From an uncultured Alphaproteobacteria bacterium (GTDB lineage: Bacteria; Pseudomonadota; Alphaproteobacteria; CAAHEQ01; UBA3637), in assembly GCA_944392795.1 (NCBI GenBank), contig CALXXX010000034.1:39731-103730 (forward strand): a stretch of 64,000 nucleotides of DNA. Direction: 5' to 3'. This document shows positions 61,256 to 64,000 of the stretch, piece after piece. How positions within the stretch are numbered: position 1 is the first letter of the stretch; each line of letters starts with the position of its first letter. The position numbers and the translations under genes are program-made. Below the pieces are notes generated by a model. The model searched no databases, was not told the DNA's origin, and was given only the letters and a program-made list of their open reading frames with translations.

Positions 61256-61702
61256 TTAATAGGGCTTTTTTCTTTCTGATTGATACCACTTTTGCATTAC
61301 TTGAACAGCTTCAGGCATTTTTAAATGATGAATTTGAATAGGATCTTGCTCATAAAAAAGCTTATCTCGAAAACCTATATCATCAGCATCATAACGATCA
61401 CACGCATAATAAATTTCTTTAATATTGGCCCATTTTGCTGCATTTAAGCACATCGGGCATGGTTCACAAGATGTGTAAAGAATAGCTCCGCTTAAATCAT
61501 GGCTTTTAATTTTAGAACAAGCTGCTCGAATAGCCGTCACTTCTGCATGTGCCGTCGGATCTTGGCAAGGAACAACCAAATTATGGGCAATAGCTAAGAT
61601 TTCTCCATCTTTAACAATAACGGCGCCAAAGGGAGAAGACCCCTCCTCTACTGAACGAGCACTTTCTTCAACTGCTATTCTCAAATAATCTTCATGTGTC
61701 AT
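61256..61702 (-). CDS. Cytidine/guanine deaminase-family protein
   Basis: A 148-residue zinc-dependent deaminase. Zinc motifs PTAHAEVTAIR and YTSCEPCPMC hold His, the catalytic Glu and two Cys. SPFGAVIVKDGEIL and the C-terminal DRYDADDIGFRDKLFYEQ are more like guanine deaminase (GuaD) than the tRNA adenosine deaminase TadA. Second gene of the alr operon, one base after alr. Confidence 0.88.
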   Translation of the reverse strand: MTHEDYLRIAVEESARSVEEGSSPFGAVIVKDGEILAIAHNLVVPCQDPTAHAEVTAIRAACSKIKSHDLSGAILYTSCEPCPMCLNAAKWANIKEIYYACDRYDADDIGFRDKLFYEQDPIQIHHLKMPEAVQVMQKWYQSERKKPY

Positions 61703-61703
61703 T

Positions 61704-62771
61704 TTAAGCCTCCTTTATCTTTTTCTGAAAACGCTGTCCTTTTCCGAAACGAGAAATAATCTCGTACCCAATTGTCCCTACGTCCTTAGCCATTTCATCT
61801 GCTGTATAAAAAGAATTTAGAACATCTATAAAATCTCCAGGTTTTAAATCTGTTGCTTCTGCCATATCACACATCGTGCTATCCATACAAATTCGTCCTA
61901 AAATAGGTAAACGCTTTTGATGCCAATAAAAGCCCCCCTTACCTTCTCCCAAAGAACGGAATAAACCATCTCCATAACCTAAACTAATAACAGCCAAATG
62001 CATATCTTTAGGTGCTTGAAAAGTCGCTCCATAACTAACATATTCTCCCTTGGGTAAAACAGCTGTTTGTAAAACAGCCGCTTTTATAGACATGACTGGA
62101 CGAATATTCGTTTTAAATGCGTCAGAACGATTGATACCGTATAATAAAGCACCAATCCTTACCATGTCCTGTAAATACGAAGAACCTAATAAAAAACCCT
62201 CTGAGGCAGATAAAGAAAATTTTGCATTAGGAAAAAGATGTTTTAAGGATTGAAATCGTTCTAGTTGTATTTTATTTAAAGGATGAGCTGTATCATCTGC
62301 ACAAGCTAAGTGAGACATAACAAGCGATGCTTTTTTTCTTTGAGATATTGTTAACTCATTAATTTCATTAGTTCTTAATCCTAGCCGATTGAGGCCCGTC
62401 TCTATCATTAAAGCATAGCTTTCATCCGTTACAGAAGTCCACCACTGAACATCCTCTAATGTCGATAGAACGGGAATAAGATGATTTTTTATTATTTGAG
62501 ATAATTCGTTCTCTCCAATTCCTTGCAAAATATAAATATCTGCATTTGGTACGAATGAACGAATAAGCTCTCCCTCTTTTGCATAAGCAACAAAGAAAAC
62601 AGAACAATTGTCTTTTAATGTTCGCACAACATCTAACGCTCCTATTCCATAGGCGTCATCCTTCACAGCACAAGCTATTTGAACACCACTTCCAAAGCTT
62701 TTTAAAAAATTATAATTATGCTTAACTGCAGTTAAATCTATTTCTAGGACAGGTTCTATTGATGTTTTCAT
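61704..62771 (-). CDS. alr: Alanine racemase
   Basis: A PLP enzyme producing D-alanine for peptidoglycan. 355 residues. The PLP lysine lies in ACAVKDDAYGIGALDVV (usual KANAYGHG), the catalytic Tyr in KGEYVSYGATFQAPKD, and SLGYGDGLFRSL and GRICMDSTMCDM are typical. AAAAGGAAA upstream serves as SD. First gene of a three-gene operon. Confidence 0.93.
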   Translation of the reverse strand: MKTSIEPVLEIDLTAVKHNYNFLKSFGSGVQIACAVKDDAYGIGALDVVRTLKDNCSVFFVAYAKEGELIRSFVPNADIYILQGIGENELSQIIKNHLIPVLSTLEDVQWWTSVTDESYALMIETGLNRLGLRTNEINELTISQRKKASLVMSHLACADDTAHPLNKIQLERFQSLKHLFPNAKFSLSASEGFLLGSSYLQDMVRIGALLYGINRSDAFKTNIRPVMSIKAAVLQTAVLPKGEYVSYGATFQAPKDMHLAVISLGYGDGLFRSLGEGKGGFYWHQKRLPILGRICMDSTMCDMAEATDLKPGDFIDVLNSFYTADEMAKDVGTIGYEIISRFGKGQRFQKKIKEA

Positions 62772-62828
62772 TTTCCTTTTACTCCATAGCCTGTCTTAAC
62801 ACTTCACTACATTTGTGTCAAAGAAAAA

Positions 62829-63059
62829 TTAAGAATGTTCATGTGTCCGAAGAGCCGTCAAAGAAAATGGATATCTACGATGATAAGAACGAACCAAATA
62901 CCACATACGTTCTCTATTACCATTCTTTTTATGCTGCCATATTTCTTTTGCTAACTCATTTCGATATAAAATATCGCATTCTTCATCATATGGAATTGTA
63001 AAAGAAGTATTATGAGTAGATGAAAATACTTTTACTTGATAATTAAAATCTTGCCTCAT
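62829..63059 (-). CDS. Small orphan protein
   Basis: A 76-residue protein with an SD-like AAGGA upstream of its ATG on the minus strand. N-terminal part is polar with beta character (NYQVKVFSSTHNTSFTI), then a basic helix (WQHKKNGNRERMWYLVRSYHRRY). No recognised domain. It lies upstream of alr with a 57-base gap. A TTGACA for alr falls at its 3' end (62816-62821). Confidence 0.5.
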   Translation of the reverse strand: MRQDFNYQVKVFSSTHNTSFTIPYDEECDILYRNELAKEIWQHKKNGNRERMWYLVRSYHRRYPFSLTALRTHEHS

Positions 63060-63221
63060 ATTTTATTCCTTTTTTATTGAAAATAATTTATTTTATCATA
63101 AGCTATTATTTTGTCAAGTTTTATCAAAAAAAATATTAAATCTAGTTTTAAAAAGTTTATACAATGATTTAGTCCAAGAAATGAAAAATGCATTTTTTAA
63201 TTTATTTATATTCAAAAAAAG

Positions 63222-63257
63222 ACGGAAGTAAAATCCTTCCGTTTTTTTTTTTTTTTT
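63222..63257. terminator. Intrinsic terminator with 16-T run at the edge of phage sequence
   Basis: ACGGAAG (63222-63228) and CTTCCGT (63236-63242) form a 7-bp stem; 16 T follow on the plus strand and 7 A precede it, so it can act in both directions. It marks the boundary with the phage-like genes. Confidence 0.8.
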
Positions 63258-63269
63258 AATAAGGCTTAA

Positions 63270-63524
63270 AAAAAGAGAAAGAAAAAGTGCGGCAATTATC
63301 CGAAACCCGTATGGGAAAAAGACCCGGCAAGACGAAACGAAGCCTTGGACTGCCGAGTTTATGCTCGTGCCGGAGCTGCAATTTATGGTCTTGACCGATT
63401 AAGTGAAAAGGCATGGCAAGAGTTAGAGGCCGTTATTCCGGCTAAAAGCTCGGTTGTTCCGGTTCAAAAGAAAAAACGATTTATTCAAATGCAACCAACA
63501 AAGGTGGATAATCCATGGTTATAG
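63270..63524 (+). pseudogene. 5'-truncated phage terminase large subunit (gpA-type)
   Basis: The frame holding 63312 is open from 63270 to TAG at 63522-63524 and encodes the C-terminal ~80 residues of a GpA-type large terminase: GNYPKPVWEKDPARRNEALD and CRVYARAGAAIYGLDRLSEK, ending NPWL. A stop codon (63267-63269) and a T-run precede it, so the ATPase and nuclease parts are missing. Its base composition is less AT-rich than the flanking host DNA. It overlaps gpW as in intact phages. Confidence 0.8.
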
Positions 63525-63754
63525 ATAAAGAAATACTTAAAACACGATTGGCTGAGGCAGAAGAAGCCTACCATAAACTGCTCATCGGAGCCAAGGAAGT
63601 CTCGGTTAATGTCGGCAATTTCGGTTCGGTGACCTACAACCAAACCTCACGAGCGGCTTTGGAAAGTTATATCTCAAGTCTAAAATCTCAAATTGCGGCG
63701 GCCGAAGGTAAAACGACAACCTCTCGCAGACGTATGATAAAGGTGGCATTCTAA
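63515..63754 (+). CDS. Phage head-tail joining protein gpW
   Basis: A 79-residue protein of the lambda gpW family, which joins portal-filled heads to tails. LKTRLAEAEEAYHKLLIG, VSVNVGNFGSVTYNQTSRAAL and ESYISSLKSQI match the family. Starts inside the terminase end and ends on the portal ATG (TAATG). Comes from a lambda-like phage or GTA-like element. Confidence 0.85.
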   Translation: MVIDKEILKTRLAEAEEAYHKLLIGAKEVSVNVGNFGSVTYNQTSRAALESYISSLKSQIAAAEGKTTTSRRRMIKVAF

Positions 63755-64000
63755 TGACAGACACATCACATAAATCAGCCTCGCACTCTTTACGAGAGAT
63801 TGCTTCTTGGCTCCCCGGACGTGGGTCGGCGGACAGCGACCTATTACCGGAATTAAATACAATTGTTGCCCGTTCAAGGAATTTGGCCCGTAATCATGGT
63901 GTGGCTTCGGGTGCGATGCAAACCTTATCCGATAACATTGTCGGTACAGGGTTTCGTTTGTCAGCTAAACCTGATTATAAGGCATTAGGAAAAACTAAAG
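63754..64000 (+). CDS. Phage portal protein, lambda family (3'-truncated by window)
   Basis: The first 82 residues of a lambda gpB-type portal protein: ELNTIVARSRNLARNHGVAS and GAMQTLSDNIVGTGFRLSAK are typical for the family. It starts on the last base of the gpW stop and runs past the window end. The module order terminase-gpW-portal is that of lambda-like phages. Confidence 0.85.
   Translation, partial: MTDTSHKSASHSLREIASWLPGRGSADSDLLPELNTIVARSRNLARNHGVASGAMQTLSDNIVGTGFRLSAKPDYKALGKTK

Noticed and set aside
1..64000. CRISPR arrays, rRNA genes and insertion sequences
   Set aside because: No regularly spaced direct repeats, rRNA segments or transposase ORFs with terminal repeats were seen on either strand.
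63270..64000. A complete prophage inserted at a tRNA
   Set aside because: No integrase, no tRNA and no att-like direct repeat lie near the boundary in this window; the tRNA genes at 14.6 and 23.7 kb are far away.

Overview
The window comes from an AT-rich, Gram-negative bacterium that reads as an uncultured or host-associated alphaproteobacterium. The evidence is an archaeal-type (Rickettsia-like) valyl-tRNA synthetase, an alphaproteobacterial-looking RpoH promoter in front of hsp20, outer-membrane and periplasmic proteins (a Pmp-like autotransporter, RlpA, MltB, MsbA, Aas), IHF-beta, and near-consensus TTGACA/TATAAT promoters. Several proteins look host-facing: three ankyrin-repeat proteins, a leucine-rich-repeat-like protein, a Fic protein with an altered active site, and the autotransporter. 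The assignment rests on recognition by eye; no search was run.

Layout. 1-6.5 kb: the end of a sodium-pump decarboxylase beta subunit, a TPR-methyltransferase, an intergenic stretch with two candidate structured RNAs in tandem, a small HTH protein, ssb, gyrA and a secreted cyclophilin. 6.6-10.8 kb is accessory: two coupled ankyrin proteins, an HNH protein, two tandem type IV pilin-like genes with a highly structured upstream region containing a 13-G tract, and the Fic protein. 10.7-23.6 kb: a SAM hydrolase-like protein, recJ with a two-gene chromate transporter, tRNA-Glu, a secreted cupin behind a MerR-type promoter, a CDF metal transporter, dapF, mdaB, a Nudix protein, a nitroreductase, a YbaK deacylase and several orphans. 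23.7-32.5 kb: tRNA-Ser, then a co-directional run of cell-wall and replication genes (mltB, rlpA, dacA-like, tmk, holB, tatD, a PhnP-like hydrolase), an AT-rich gap with a DnaA-box cluster, then ihfB and accD. 32.5-47.4 kb: a 55-codon gene missed by length cut-offs, spmAB, a HAD phosphatase coupled to anmK, mscS, msbA, gltX, aas, and a MoxR/DUF58/DUF4381/TerB operon. 47.5-63 kb: the autotransporter, valS, a PP2C-like phosphatase, a ybhGFSR-type export operon, hsp20, and an operon of alanine racemase, deaminase and ANT(6)-like adenylyltransferase. 63.2 kb to the end: a 5'-truncated phage terminase, gpW and the start of a lambda-type portal gene, so the right edge enters prophage material.

How genes work together. 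MltB, RlpA, the PBP5-like carboxypeptidase, AnmK with its HAD partner, DapF and alanine racemase cover peptidoglycan synthesis, trimming and recycling. MsbA and Aas handle outer-membrane and phospholipid maintenance. Tmk, delta-prime, SSB, GyrA, RecJ and IHF serve DNA replication and structure. The most interesting non-coding signals are the two RNAs at 1957-2338, the inverted repeats and G-tract at 9.4-9.95 kb, the MerR-type operator at 14.83 kb and the DnaA boxes at 30.62 kb.
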